Positions 1-11,783 of a DNA stretch of 64,000 nucleotides are shown in pieces. Where the stretch lies: the NCBI RefSeq assembly GCF_028502605.1, contig NW_026611593.1, positions 2,480,001 through 2,544,000 of the forward strand, in the 5' to 3' direction. Below the pieces are notes generated by a model, which worked only from the letters and a program-made list of their open reading frames with translations, had not been told where the DNA came from and ran no database searches. The DNA comes from Trichoderma breve. Lineage: Eukaryota > Ascomycota > Sordariomycetes > Hypocreales > Hypocreaceae. The first letter of the stretch is position 1. Each line of letters opens with the position of its first letter. The position numbers and the translations under genes were made by a program.

Positions 1-585
1 TGTGACGAAACCGAAACCCTTCAATTTTCCCTTGTTTTGTGGCAGATCGGCAAATTTGACTTTGCCATAGCTGATGAATAGCTTTGAAAGCTGTTCAGAT
101 GTCTTGATGCTCCAAGGCAGATTTCGAATAATCAACTTGGTGGGTGGTGGCTGGTACGCTTCTCTACCTTTGCCCTGCTTCTTGCCTGCATCTTCTGAAT
201 CCGGATCGTCTTTTCTTTGTCTAGGTTCCGCGACTTCGATTCGAATGCGTCGGCCATCCCACTCTTTCTTGTCCAATGCCTCCTTGGCGTCTTTGGCGTC
301 GTCGGCATCGGCAAACGAAACAAAGCCAAACCCTCTTGACTCCTTCGTTTTCTGATCAATAACTACAGTAGCATGCTTGACAGGAAAATATTGCGAGAAG
401 AAGTCTGCAAGGCTCTCGTTCGTAACGTTGGGGGGCAATGACCGGACAAAGATGGATCGTCGATCGTCAGTCTTTGCTTTCTTGGGAGTTCGCGAAATTC
501 CACCGTCTGGGTCCTGAGTTTTTGTGGCAGCAGAGGTTTCACCGTCTGACCTTCTGCGCTTGCGATCATTCGTAGGGGGCGCCAT
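1..585 (-). CDS. NOP4: Nop4/RBM28-like ribosome biogenesis RNA-binding protein (5' part only)
   Basis: The reverse strand reads from an ATG at 585 to the window edge as one open frame of 195 codons; the gene continues beyond position 1. A basic N-terminus (NDRKRRRSD) is followed by a first RRM with RNP2 IFVRSL (about residues 45-50) and RNP1 RGFGFVSF (84-91). After an acidic/basic linker a second RRM begins with LIIRNLPW (151-158) and reaches KGFGFVT at the edge. Tandem RRMs with this spacing and the TNESLADFFSQYFPVKHA stretch match Nop4/Nop77 (human RBM28), a nucleolar protein needed for 60S subunit maturation; that role is family knowledge. Only two of the family's usual four RRMs are visible. 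It diverges from the condensin gene at 905 across 319 bp. Confidence 0.85.
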   Translation of the reverse strand, partial: MAPPTNDRKRRRSDGETSAATKTQDPDGGISRTPKKAKTDDRRSIFVRSLPPNVTNESLADFFSQYFPVKHATVVIDQKTKESRGFGFVSFADADDAKDAKEALDKKEWDGRRIRIEVAEPRQRKDDPDSEDAGKKQGKGREAYQPPPTKLIIRNLPWSIKTSEQLSKLFISYGKVKFADLPQNKGKLKGFGFVT

Positions 586-904
586 GGTGTTTGTTGCTGC
601 GAAAACAATTGCAACAATACTTTGGCCGTGATGAAAACAAAGTCTGGGACAAAGTATCTCTGCTAAGAAAAAAAAAATCTGGAGCTTCAGCTATCAGCAT
701 TGTTATCTTATCGATTGACTTGTTTCGACGTTGGCGCTAGCCCAGATGTGGATGGCGGGGTACCAACACCACGTTATGCCAAAACGGGAGAATTGTTGAT
801 CGCTGTACCTGGAAGACGCGCTGGCTAAACAACACACGATCCAACATACAACTTTTGCAGATTCACGGCATCTTGCGGCTCACGCAGGATCTCAACAACA
901 AAAA
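586..904. promoter_or_regulatory. Divergent promoter between NOP4 and YCG1
   Basis: This 319-bp stretch separates two start codons on opposite strands, so both promoters must lie here or overlap the genes. It holds a short A-run near 666-675 and no ORF of note. No specific factor site could be assigned with confidence. Confidence 0.55.
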
Positions 905-3900
905 ATGCCGACAAGATCAGGCGCGCGTCTAGGGAGACCGGCCAGGGCCAAAAAGACCGAGGCCCCTGTAGAAATTACCGAAACACCAGCCAGTGCGCTT
1001 CGAAATCAAGTTTGCGCCATCTTTCGCGATGCGCAAAGAACCACGGCCACGCATCGAAAGCTGGCGGTCAACCTTCGAAAGATCCAGGAATCATGCTGCT
1101 ACGAGCCCGTCAGTACGAAGAACCCATCGGAGGATCAATTCGACGAGAAGGCGTTCAACCACGAGTTCATTCGATGCGTGCTGCGCATCATGCCGATGAA
1201 GAAGGCGGAGAGTGTTGGCGAGAAGTTGATCCGATTCATTGGGCTTTTCCTGCGGCATGCTTCGGATAAGGATAACGAACTTTTGGATGAGGCCGATGTC
1301 GACACGAGCTTGATGCCCGAAACCCCAAGCACACGGCTTTCTTCAGAGGTCCTCCGAACTGCGCAGTCCTTGATGCAGGCCAAGGACAAGTACGTGCGGT
1401 TTAGATCAACACAGCTTGTCTCTCACATCATCAACTCTCTTGAAGCCATCGACGACGATTTGTTCCAAAATCTCCGCAACAACCTGTTGAAACGAATTCG
1501 AGACAAGGAGGCCATGGTCCGCGTTCAGGCGGTGCTGGGCCTTGGTCGACTGGCGGGAAACCAACCCGAAGACGACGGCAAATCAGACGACAGCGACAAC
1601 CCGTCTACCGGCCTCTTGGATAAACTCCTAGACGTCTTACAAAACGATTCAAGCGCCGACGTCCGACGATCACTTCTTGTGAACCTCCCGATCCTACCCG
1701 CCACGCTCCCATACCTGCTCGAGCGTGCAAGAGATCAGGACGCCGCCACTCGAAGGGCAGTCTACTCTCGTCTTCTGCCAGCTCTGGGAGACTTCCGTCA
1801 TTTGTCGCTATCAATGAGAGAAAAACTCCTCCGATGGGGTCTTCGTGATCGAGATGACAACGTACGGAAGGCGGCAGGAAGACTTTTCCGGGAGCGCTGG
1901 ATTGCAGACTGTGCTGGCGTACCGCCAACAGAGGAGGCTCCACCAAACTTTGAAGGTTTGTTGGAACTTTTGGAGCGAATCGACGTCATCAACTCGGGAG
2001 TTGAGAATGGAGTGGCCCTTGAAGCAATGAACGGCTTTTGGGAAGGTCGTCCAGATTATCGCGAGGCTGTGGTCTTGGACGACAGGTTCTGGGAGACTCT
2101 GTCTGCCGAGTCTGTCTTTATGGCCAGAAGTTTCAATGATTTCTGCCGTAGCGAAGGCAATGGTCGATACGAGGCCCTGGTAGAGGAGAAGCTCCCAGAA
2201 GTCACCAAGCTGGCTTTCTTCCTGGAGCGCTATTTGAAGGTCCTGGTGGATGCCATCAAAAGAGTGGCAAACCTTGAGGAGGAAGACGATGAAGAGGATA
2301 CCGTTGAGCAGGAATTCATCATCGAACAGATGCTCCACATAGCATTGACTCTTGATTACTCTGACGAGGTCGGCCGAAGGAAAATGTTTACACTGCTTCG
2401 CCAGTCCCTAGCCATCCCAGAACTCCCAGATGAGGTAACAAAACTTACCATGGAAGCTCTTCGGTACATTTGCGCTCCGGATGCTGCTGGAGAGCGAGAG
2501 TTCTGCAGTATTGTCCTCGAAGCCGTTGCCGATGTGCACGATACAATTGTGGATGAGGATGTCCCTGGAGAAGACGATGACAGCTTCGTCTCTGCCAAAT
2601 CAGACCTTAGGAGCCGGGAAAACACTCCCGCCCCTGATTCCAAAAAGGAAACTGAGCTGACTGAGGAGGAAGCTCAAGAAAAGGCAGTGAGGGAGATTAT
2701 CATCAACTTGAAATGTCTTCACATTGTTCAATGCATGCTTACACACGTCACTGGAAACCTTAAGGACAATACAGACTTGGTGTCCATGTTGAATAACCTG
2801 GTAGTTCCAGCCGTACGAAGCCACGAGGCACCCGTTCGCGAAAGAGGACTTCTCTGCCTGGGACTGTGTGCCCTTCTGGACCGCTCGTTGGCCGAAGAAA
2901 ACCTGGGGCTCTTTATCCACTTCTTCACCAAGGGACACACAGCCTTGCAGATCACTGCCCTACATATCTTGACGGACATCTTGAACGTCCATGGATCTCA
3001 GCTGCTTGACTCGACTCCAGCTGTGATCAAGGTATACGTCAAGGCAGTCAAAGGCGGTGGCAGGTCCTCCGAGGTGCAAGCCGCAGCTACTATAGCAGCA
3101 TCCAAACTGCTCCTGGGCCGCGTCATTTCCGACGAAGAGGTTTGCGAAGAGCTGCTCAAGTCCCTAGTGATTGCCTACTTTGATCCCGCGTCCTCTACCA
3201 ACCAGACAGTTCGACAAGCCCTCAACTACTTCTTGCCAGTATTCTGCTTCTCTCGTTTAGAGAATCAGAATCTCATGAGAAAGGTTTCCCTGGTGGCGTT
3301 GCATTCTTTGCTCAACCTGCGTGAGGGTCTGGAGGATGACGATGTCGATGTTGAGGAGGACATGGTTAGCATGACGACTATTGGTGCTTGTTTGGCGGAC
3401 TGGACCGACCCGCGGAAATGCTACAGCCCAGAAATTCTTCTTGACGGGGAGAAGAAGGGTGTCAATGGTGATGTGCATCTTGACTTTGCCTGTGATATTC
3501 TAGAAAGGCTTCGTGCAAGCATTAGCAGTAAGTTTGACTCTCTACACATCGATATTCAAAGAACCTTGGCTAACAAACTTGATAGAAGCCGAAAAGAAGC
3601 TGGTTGCTGGCCTTCTTGGAAAACTCTACGTATCACCCAACTCTACTGAAGAGAAGCTCCGAGAAACCTACGAGACTATTTCTGAAGCTGTTGAAGAGGG
3701 CCTCGTCACTGATACCACCGGCCGCAACGCGCTGTACAAGATCCACGTCAGCCTTGGCAAGATTGTCAATAGTTTGGATGAACAGCGCCCAGCGCATAGT
3801 CGTACCAGCCGCAGCGTATCAGTCGCCGTAGATCGACAATCGCGCGAAAAGTCCGTCGCGTCGAATGTGGAGGAGGACAACGATAACGACAATGACAATG

Positions 3901-4085
3901 ACAATGACAATGACAATGACAATGACAACGACAACGACAATGTCAATGGCAACAAAAGGATTAAGATCGAGGATGACAGCGATGGGAATAGCGACGAGGG
4001 CACTGTCGTGCCGGAGAATTCGAGCAGGGATGAGCTTGTGGAGGATTTGTTGTCTGATGAAGATACCAAGATGGAGGATGTGTAA
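905..4085 (+). CDS. YCG1: Condensin complex subunit 3 (CAP-G / Ycg1)
   Basis: Two exons, 905-3527 and 3586-4085, give 1040 aa. The 58-nt intron has GTAAGT at 3528, a CTAAC branch site and TAG at 3583-3585; joining makes ...SISKAEKKLVAG..., removing the early stop in exon 1. The protein is a HEAT-repeat solenoid typical of the non-SMC condensin subunit Ycg1/Cnd3/CAP-G, for example RFRSTQLVSHIINSLE, RIRDKEAMVRVQAVLGLGRL and DRDDNVRKAAGRLFRERW. Condensin compacts mitotic chromosomes; this subunit with the kleisin forms a DNA-binding clamp (family knowledge). The tail is acidic and low-complexity, with 11 perfect Asp-Asn units (3876-3941) followed by a basic KRIKIE patch. Length is close to the family norm of about 1000 aa. 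It is convergent with LAS21, 245 bp stop to stop. Confidence 0.93.
3876..3941 (+). repeat. GACAAY microsatellite coding for (Asp-Asn)11
   Basis: Eleven consecutive 6-nt units, GACAAC or GACAAT with one GATAAC, run in frame in the YCG1 tail. The central six units are identical GACAAT, so slippage is likely and length should vary between strains. Confidence 0.95.
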
Positions 4086-4330
4086 GGCAGCATCGCGGAT
4101 GTTTAATGTGTCATGAAATATAGGTATATAAGCAAATTGGTTTAGATGGGTGTGACTCTGGGGATACGATACAATTAGGGGGAATTGGCTACGTAGCTTT
4201 ATGACTTGAAATAATGCAATTGTCTTCTTTTTCTATATTAAAATATGTAACTGTCTGCAATATGAAGCCTTATTCTGGAAATCAAGTATCGAGAGTCTCA
4301 TACATAACGTAGGTATCTTCTATACCCAAC

Positions 4331-7212
4331 TCAAGTGCCCACCCAGAACAAAAAGCTCCCAAAGCCAACATTAATCAACAAATGCTGCCCCAGGCTCCAC
4401 GCCATACAATACAAATACTTTGGCGAAAACACCGTCCAGATGAACAAATGTGTTCTCAGCGCCGTACACGCCGCAATCACAAACGCCACACTCATCGACA
4501 CGAAAATCGTCAACAAAATGACATGATTCTTAAACGCATCCGTCTTCCCTTCTCTATATTTCTGCAGAAGCAACATATTCGTCGCCGAAGTCCAGAAGAT
4601 AGGCCCCGCCCAGTTACTGATGAGAGTTAGTGCGCCGACGGCGAAGACGTTGAAGCCGCTGATGCCGTTGTATGCGCTGGAGAGGTCGACGGAGGAGATT
4701 GCGTTGGAGCCGCCAAAGGCGAAGAAGGTTGTGTACTGGAGGACGATGGAGGTTGCGGTGATTTCGGCGATGGAGAGGGTTGTTGATTGGAGGGTTTGGA
4801 GGATGATGCTGGAGAGGAGGAAGAGGGGGATGTTTGTGGCGCGGGATTGGGTCATTGCGAGGAGGGTGCATAGATGGTGGACTAGTTCGACTGATTTGGT
4901 TGATATGTTAGTTGAGAGTGTTTATAGTATGTGGCAAGGGGGTTGGTGGGAGGTTTGAAGACTTACCGGAGGATTGGGAGGCTCGAGGGCCGCCGGTTTT
5001 TGCTCGATATATGGCGAAACCGTATAAGACTGCGAGTAGGCCAAATATGATCCTCGCTCTGAAGATGAGAGATGGACCTTGAAAGATGTCGAGGAGGTCG
5101 TGAGCAAATCCCACAACCAACTCAGGTGCATCCTCCGCAGTGAAAGCGAGTTTGAAAGTGAACGTTGCCAAGAATACAGCCGGCATCAGAGATGTAGCCA
5201 GGATATATGGCAGACCAGATAAGCTCTGCAGAGTCTGGAAAGTCACGACGACATACACCAAAGTGATGAGCGCCCAAAGAATTTCAGGGTTGGGAATGAG
5301 GAATGTTTTGACAGTGTCTGGTTCACCGGCGAATTTCTGGCCCGTCTGGTTCCAGCTGCGGATGAGCCTTAGGGCAGCCAAGGCTACTACGTGGTTCGAT
5401 ATCGAAGAGAAACGTGAAGATCTAAGAATAGTCAGTATAATCACGCATAACGGAAGTAATGGTATAGTCAGCGTACCTTTGAACCTCCTTAACACCGAGG
5501 TAAGCCAACCATATAGTTGACGTCCAGTACCAGAAATGATGCTCCTCTTCCACATAGCTACTGGCAAACATCATGGGTCCATACGACGCTGCAAGCATGA
5601 ACAACGGCAACAAAAATCCCGCCTGACAGAACCCTTGCAGACCCAAGCTTGCAACACTGGCAATCACGGCAGCAACCGACAGTCCCTGGCCGAGAGACAA
5701 TCTCGACATGTCGTAGTTGGACGCCATACTGCTCATCAGATCTTGAGCTTTGCGAATCCAAGCAGACGTAGCCGAGAGCCACGCCTGGTCCACCTCTTTG
5801 GCACCAGCCTGTGAAGTGGCCTGTGAATTGATCTTGCGCCACTCGCAGGCCAGTTCATCAACATCCGAAGATGTGGAAACGCACGGGTCGACAGAAGCCC
5901 GGAGATCAAAGAGCTCGCTTCCAAACGCCGCCGTGACAATGTTGAGGATCTGTCTCGCGTTGCGAATAAGAATCTGCACCTTATCGCTCGAACTCGGCCA
6001 AAAGGGCAAAAACTCCGGGATGAACGCCCCAAGGTTATTCTTCGAGATGGGAAATCCCATGAGCGCGGCAAGAGTCGGCGAGATGTCGGATTGCTCAACC
6101 ATGGAATAGTAGTCGTACTCGTTCTTGGGTTGCGCAGGGGCCGGATATCCGGACGATATTTCCTTGAGCTTCGGCGACAGAAAGACTAAAGCGGGCGATG
6201 TTTCTCCAGGGGATGATGCTCCGTGGTTGCCTGCGTCATTCATACCGTGATCGCCGCAGAGAACGAGCAGCGTCGACTGCAGGTGGCTCTTGGTCTCAAG
6301 GGCATTGAACAGCTGGTGGACAATGCCATCCATCTCGTGCTGCTTACCAGGCATGTGCGTGCTTCGGGGTCCCGACTTGTGGCCAATATGATCCAGGCCA
6401 AGATAGTGTAGAACCATCAAACTCCAGTCATCCTTCTCAAGTTCATCGTTGATGTGTCTCGTCACATTATTGTCCACCTCTGTAAAGTCCTTGAGATACA
6501 TGTAAGCTAAGGGGGTCACCAATCAGAACGTAACGAGTGAAACCTTACTGCGACGAAAAAGCTAGAGGTTCCGTCGTGGCGGTCAAACGTCTCAGGAAAC
6601 AGTTTGAGCCACGTATCGTCACCGTACATGAGGAGCTTGCCAGTGTCTTTGGCTTTGAGCTGAGATAGCCATGTGTCTTGGGCAGCCAATGTTGAAGAAG
6701 TGTCAGCCTCATCAAAATTGAGAATCAGGTCGACGAAAGAAGGAATCGATCCAGTGGTGATGGCCTTGATTCGAGGCATTGTCACCGTCGGTGATCGAGC
6801 ATTTGCTGTAAAGGGGATGGCACTGCCATCTCGAATGAGGCTATTGGAATTATGAGAGACTGAGGCCAACAGTTGTGAGTGTACAGAACTAACCGCTGAG
6901 TATATTCAAATCCAGACTCCTCAGAGAATACAAAATCGCTAGCATCGCATCTCAGTATAAGTGACAACGCGTCCAGGCGGGTGAGTTTCAACTATACCTC
7001 CGCAACGCATCAACCACCATGAATACGAGTCTATCAAAGGGAGCCTTGGGCGGAGGTCCATATTCGAGAGGCTCAAATTCCGCCAGACCAGGAAGAAAAG
7101 GCTTATACGGGAAGAATCCAGTGGCAAAAACCAGGATAGACAGCGGTATTAGAAGGTTGGCCGCAGCGAGCAGCAGTGAGCCTGCAAACGACCCATTTCT
7201 TGAGGCCACCAT
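4331..7212 (-). CDS. LAS21: GPI ethanolamine phosphate transferase 2 (GPI7/Las21)
   Basis: Six exons in coding order: 7212-6998, 6938-6894, 6840-6549, 6489-5477, 5421-4967, 4890-4331; all phases agree and give 859 aa. It adds ethanolamine phosphate to the second mannose of GPI anchors in the ER membrane (family knowledge). An N-terminal signal anchor (about residues 11-32) precedes a lumenal alkaline-phosphatase-type domain with metal-site motifs: VVDALRSDF (Asp68), SPTVTMPR, MYGDDTW, DFTEVDNNVTRH, LHYLGLDHIGH and CGDHGMND. The C-terminal half has many hydrophobic segments, ending LINVGFGSFLFWVGT. The junction at 6548/6490 is fixed by the conserved SFFVADFTEVDNN; the nearer AG would shift the frame. 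Size fits the yeast enzyme (about 830 aa). Confidence 0.93.
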
Positions 7213-7627
7213 GTTGTTATTAAAGGAAAGTCAATCAAAGACAGAAAGAGGCTAGAGAGGCGCCTTGACTTGGGTCAGTGTTCCATTAAGATTATGCACA
7301 GTGAAAGCCATATGGAGAGGCGCGTATAAAAGAGAAATTGAGTCTCCCTTTCACCAAGTTGTTGGAGGAAGCTCCAAAACGAAGCCAGTGGGAGTGGAAG
7401 AATGATTGGCCAAGGGAGAATCTACAGTGAGAGGATGCTGCGCCACAGGTACAAGGGCGCCATCAAATCCGAACTTTTTTTTTTTTTTTTTGGAGATTGT
7501 CATGGGTATCGTCAATTGAGACTGCAGAGCTGATATGTAGGACAATATGTATAATGAGTACTCCGTATAAACGATTAAGAAAACAGAAGCCAAAAAAGAA
7601 ATGAAACCAGAATTAACAATCAATCAG
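7213..7627. other. Intergenic: LAS21 promoter and 3' region of the DUF2423 gene
   Basis: No gene seen. It carries a run of 17 T at 7475-7491 and one copy of the dispersed 9-mer TACTCCGTA at 7559-7567. The 5' end of LAS21 and the 3' UTR of the next reverse-strand gene must lie here. Confidence 0.6.
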
Positions 7628-8132
7628 TTACGCCTTCTTTGGTGCATTTCGAGCAGTCTTCCTCAGTCTGTCGCTGTACTTGGGGAACACAATGCTCGAC
7701 TTCTTCCTCTTCTTGTTGATGCCCTTCTTGGCGCTAAAGGGTCTGTTTGGCTTCTTTGAGTCGACGTCCATGGCTGCGTTTCACAACATGTTAGCAAGCG
7801 TCGGGTCGATCTGGGGACACAGAGGAGAGAGGAGAAAGGAGAGGTAGGACATACAGTTCTCGTCTGCGCCAGCCTGCTCTTCCTTTTCGGGCGCATTGTC
7901 GCCATCTATTACCATTCAATGTTAGAGAACCAAAGGAATAGAATAGAGCGCATCTGGTCGAAAACTCACCATCAATCTTCATCTCCGCGGGCTCGGGCTT
8001 GGCCTGCTTTGCCAACTCCAGCAGCTTGGCCGAGAGACGCTCTTGTCTTGCAGTCTCAGCCGGGCCGAAGATGGAAGCGGCCTTGCGCTGGTTGTTGAAT
8101 TTCTTGCTGCTTGATCGAGAACTCTTGGCCAT
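7628..8132 (-). CDS. Small basic nuclear-type protein of the DUF2423 family
   Basis: Three exons, 8132-7970, 7905-7855 and 7773-7628, give 119 aa; introns are 64 and 81 nt with GTGAGT and GTATGT donors. The N-terminus MAKSSRSSSKKFNNQRKAAS followed by IFGPAETARQERLSAKLLEL is the hallmark of the fungal DUF2423 domain. The acidic middle EKEEQAGADEN is mostly the 17-codon second exon. The tail is strongly basic (INKKRKKSS) and ends KTARNAPKKA. Basic termini suggest a nuclear or nucleolar protein, possibly in ribosome biogenesis, but no function can be read from sequence. It diverges from the SUMO ligase gene across 822 bp. Confidence 0.85.
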
Positions 8133-8954
8133 GATTGCGGTATTGCTGGACCCTGTCCGTATATGATTACGTCGTTTGATGTATGGTTGCTTGTCTTCGT
8201 CTTCAACTGCGTAGAGAAGAAAGAAAAGTTACGATAACGGCGGGAAAAGATAAGATAAAGCGCCGGTGTGGCGTATCGTCACAAACTGTGGCTAGTGCGC
8301 CGGCGATCTTTTTTCGCGTCTCATTTTCACAGCAAAGGCACTCGGTTCTGCCAGCTGCCGCCGCCTGCCCAATGCCCAAAAGTCTTGTGGCGATAGCGTC
8401 GAGTTATCAATCATTATCTTAGCACCATGTCCATGCTTGGAAAAAGCGACCGAGGCTGATGGCGAGGACGACGAGGGTGAGGAGAGAGTGAATGTGAAGG
8501 ACGCCGCTGCATCACCTGCGCGTTCTGCCAAAACCAATCCAAGCCAATCCATCGCAGTCACGCCGTTATAAATCTCGAACTCCCTCTGCCTTGCAGCGCC
8601 TTGCCTTGCATCGCTCGCGAAACTGCAGTCAGGCTCCCCATCGCGGCATCTGCCGGCATCGCAGCTGGCCTCACAGCGACTGCCTGCGCCGTCCAGCGGC
8701 TAGAATCCGCTCTTCTCTGCTTTGCGACTCTATTTTCCAATCAATCTTTGGTCCTTTGTCATCGTCCTTTGTCCCCAGATTATAGGGTGATTCGACCGCA
8801 TTCCGATAGAGACGACGTCTGCATCGCTTCACGCTCTCCCCATATCAGCCCAATTCTTCTCTCCTCTCGACTCAACCCCCGACCTCTCCGCACCCGTTGA
8901 TGCATTTGCAACCCTCTTCATCCCTCGACCTACGATTCGCGCCATCTCGCAACC
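8133..8954. promoter_or_regulatory. Divergent promoter between the DUF2423 gene and the Siz-type ligase
   Basis: No ORF here is convincing. The last 200 bp before 8955 are C/T-rich (cttctctcctctcgactcaac), the usual look of a fungal 5' leader, so the ligase transcript probably starts a few hundred bases upstream of its ATG. Confidence 0.5.
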
Positions 8955-10923
8955 ATGGCATCTCCCAACATGACGTCGATTTCGCGGCATGACGTGAACG
9001 CGCTGCTTAGGCAGGTCCAGGGCAATTCTCTGTTCAATAGACAACTCTCATCCATCTGCCAAGTAAATGGGCTTAAGAGCACAGGCGTCAAAGCCGAGCT
9101 CCAGCGACGCATCGTACAACGTAGGTCTCCCCTCTCTTCTGCATCGCCCTGATCGCGACACTGTTCGCGTGCTCCTTGGCCCATCTCTGCGGTCACAGCC
9201 TCAGGCATCATCTCAGTCCTTGTATGTATGCTAACCTCTGTATCCCTCCCACAGTAATAAACGAAACGGTTACCAGCAACGATGTTGTACGATTCCATCA
9301 GATCCGCCACAGCATCCACAGCGCCTTTCAACAGCGAGCGAGTCCTGTCAAGGCCGCGACGGCTAGAAGCAACGGGTCTACAGCACAACCTGGTCTGCCT
9401 ACTTCCGCGTCATCATCGTCATCCTACGGCACCAGCAGTTATTCTGGGCAACGAGCGTATGGGCAAGTCTCGGCAAACGGGGTGCCGGCTTCTCCTTATG
9501 GAACGTATAGCTTCTCGTTCAAGCCGAGCCCTTTCTATTACGTTGAAAGCGCCGTGAGCGTGTTGCGTACCTGTGAAGGCAAGAATCCCTAATCCCCTGT
9601 TTCGCTGCTATTACAATCTCGGCTAACCGGTGGCATTCATCTCCAGCAATGGCACAGCATAGGAACTCTGTCACCATCCCATTGAGGTTAAGCGACCACC
9701 CCGTTTTGCAGCGATGCAACGAGGATAAATCATACAGAATCATGGTGTTTTGTGCTAGCGACGACAGCGGCGTACAAGACGTTGCGTTCCCACACCAGTC
9801 CGAGCTTCGGGTAAATGGCGATGAGATCAAGGCCAACCTCCGAGGTCTCAAGAACAAACCCGGCTCAACGAGGCCAGTCGACATAACCAACGCTCTCCGC
9901 CTAAGGGGAAACTACATGAACAACATTGAGTTTACATATGCGCTGACGAACAGGGTAAGTTGAATTGAAAGACCATGAGCTTTACACATATGGCCCCTTT
10001 CTTGCGGACTTCTGCTAATATTATTTTGTTCTTGGCAGAAATTCTACCTAATCGTCAACCTTTGCAAGACTACTTCGGTTCCCGAATTGGTGACGACAAT
10101 ATCCAACCGTAGAAAGATTTCTGAAGAATCGGTGATATCTGAGCGTGAGTCTTTCCCGGACGAGGTACTTTCCCAACATATACTAACGTGATTATGGATA
10201 GTGAATAAAATAGCACAAGATCCAGATGTTGTAGCGACATCTCAGGTCCTATCCCTGAAATGCCCTCTATCCTACATGAGATTAGAAGTGCCTTGCCGCA
10301 GCTTGAGCTGCACACATTTGCAATGCTTTGACGCAACATCCTACTTGCAACTTCAGGAACAAGGTCCACAATGGCTTTGTCCTATATGCAATAAATCTGC
10401 GCCGTTCGACCAGCTAGCCGTTGACGGGTGCGTATCATTCTGTTCCAATAATACTCTTGCCATATGCTAACCAGCGTCTAGCTACGTCAAAGCTATTCTG
10501 GAAAAGACATCAAAGAGCCTGGAAACCGTGACCATTGAGCCCAACGGCAGGTGGTTTAGCAAACCACCAAAGGAGGAATCATTATCCAGGCCAAATGGGG
10601 CAGATCTTGAGGACGACGATGACGACGATGATTTGGAGGTATCCGAAATCAGCATCAGCGGCCGTCGAATAGAAACGCCCAAGAAAAACATGACCTCCTA
10701 CACAGAGATGAGCTCTGGTGGCAGAGACGGTCACTCGGCCCCGCGAACCGGCTCACATAGCGCCAAACGACCAGCGCCAGCAGTTATCGACCTGACGCTA
10801 TCGTCTGACGACGAAGAGCCCATCCAGCGGCCGCATAAACGGCAACACACGGGAGGAAGCAGCTATCGCGGCTCGTCGAGTCTCCCGTTCCTGAGCGAAT
10901 CACCCAGCAACTATCCGTCGTAG
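8955..10923 (+). CDS. SP-RING SUMO E3 ligase (PIAS/Siz family)
   Basis: Six exons, 8955-9120, 9255-9578, 9647-9954, 10039-10144, 10202-10427 and 10482-10923, encode 523 aa. Order: SAP DNA-binding domain (about 10-50, ending VKAELQRRIVQ), Ser-rich linker, PINIT domain (about 140-285, with FKPSPFYYVE and QHRNSVTIPL), then an SP-RING with Cys322, Cys333, Cys338, His340, Cys343, Cys361 and Cys364. A SUMO-interacting motif VIDLTLSSDDEE lies at 478-489. This is the Siz1/Pli1/PIAS layout; such enzymes recruit Ubc9 to SUMOylate nuclear substrates (family knowledge). Intron 2 begins with GC, not GT: the only phase-consistent join gives RTCEAMAQHRN. Which Siz paralogue it is cannot be said. Confidence 0.92.
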
Positions 10924-11783
10924 GAGAGTGGTCTAGAAGCAGTGAGTACGAGACGTCCGCGGGCAGAGCCTCGCCAGCGAAAGCGTTGGAGGAAGCGATG
11001 AGTGTTGTCTATAAAGCGAACCAATATATAAATGATTATACCACGGAGAGTGGTAGAGAGAGGAGAGGAAAGGAGAGGAGAGAGAAGTTTGATTTACCAA
11101 CTCAGCAGAGGCGTTTAGGGTGTGACGAGGGACAAAAAGGATGATTCCCCTAGGGTCGGTACAAATGCTAGTTTTTGTCTGCTTTTTATTTCCATTATTA
11201 AAGGGGGAGGAAAGATGTAAAGTTGTATGACTATCTTAGATTATTAGTTAGCGGCGACTTGCCGATTAGAGGCCGATTTACGAAACTACCTGATACGGAC
11301 ACTTGGTGATTGAGCGTGTCTGTGGTGTATCGTGTAAGTTGTATCATGTAATCTTCGTGTATCCATCACAGCTTATATCAGACAAGTAGCACAGATAATT
11401 TCACCATGTCAGGTATCTTCTCTTATAAAATAACATAAATCTTATTAATCAGAACGCATCATGTATTAATACAGATATTAAAAGTGCCCATAAATGCAGC
11501 TTATATGCCATCTCCCCAAATCATCCAGCAATTGTATATCTACTTCTACACCCCACCACATCAATCCCACCCCCACACCCAAAACCACCCTTTCCCCAAC
11601 CCAGTACTAACCCATCCGTACCTGTACCGCAAGCCCATAGTCGATTGCAACTTTACCTCTCACCACCAAACCTCCAAACATCACCAACTCCAGCTTCCTC
11701 CCACCTCTTCTTCTCCTCCTCCGCCATTCTTCCACTCTCCTCTCTTCTCCCCCTAAACAAATTAAAATAAAAAAACAGCAAAA
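10924..11783. other. Intergenic: 3' UTR of the SUMO ligase and promoter of TRS33
   Basis: The stretch begins with a purine-rich 3' region (gagaggagaggaaaggagagg around 11058-11090) and turns strongly C/T-rich from about 11520 to 11760, next to the TRS33 start. No gene seen. Confidence 0.55.
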
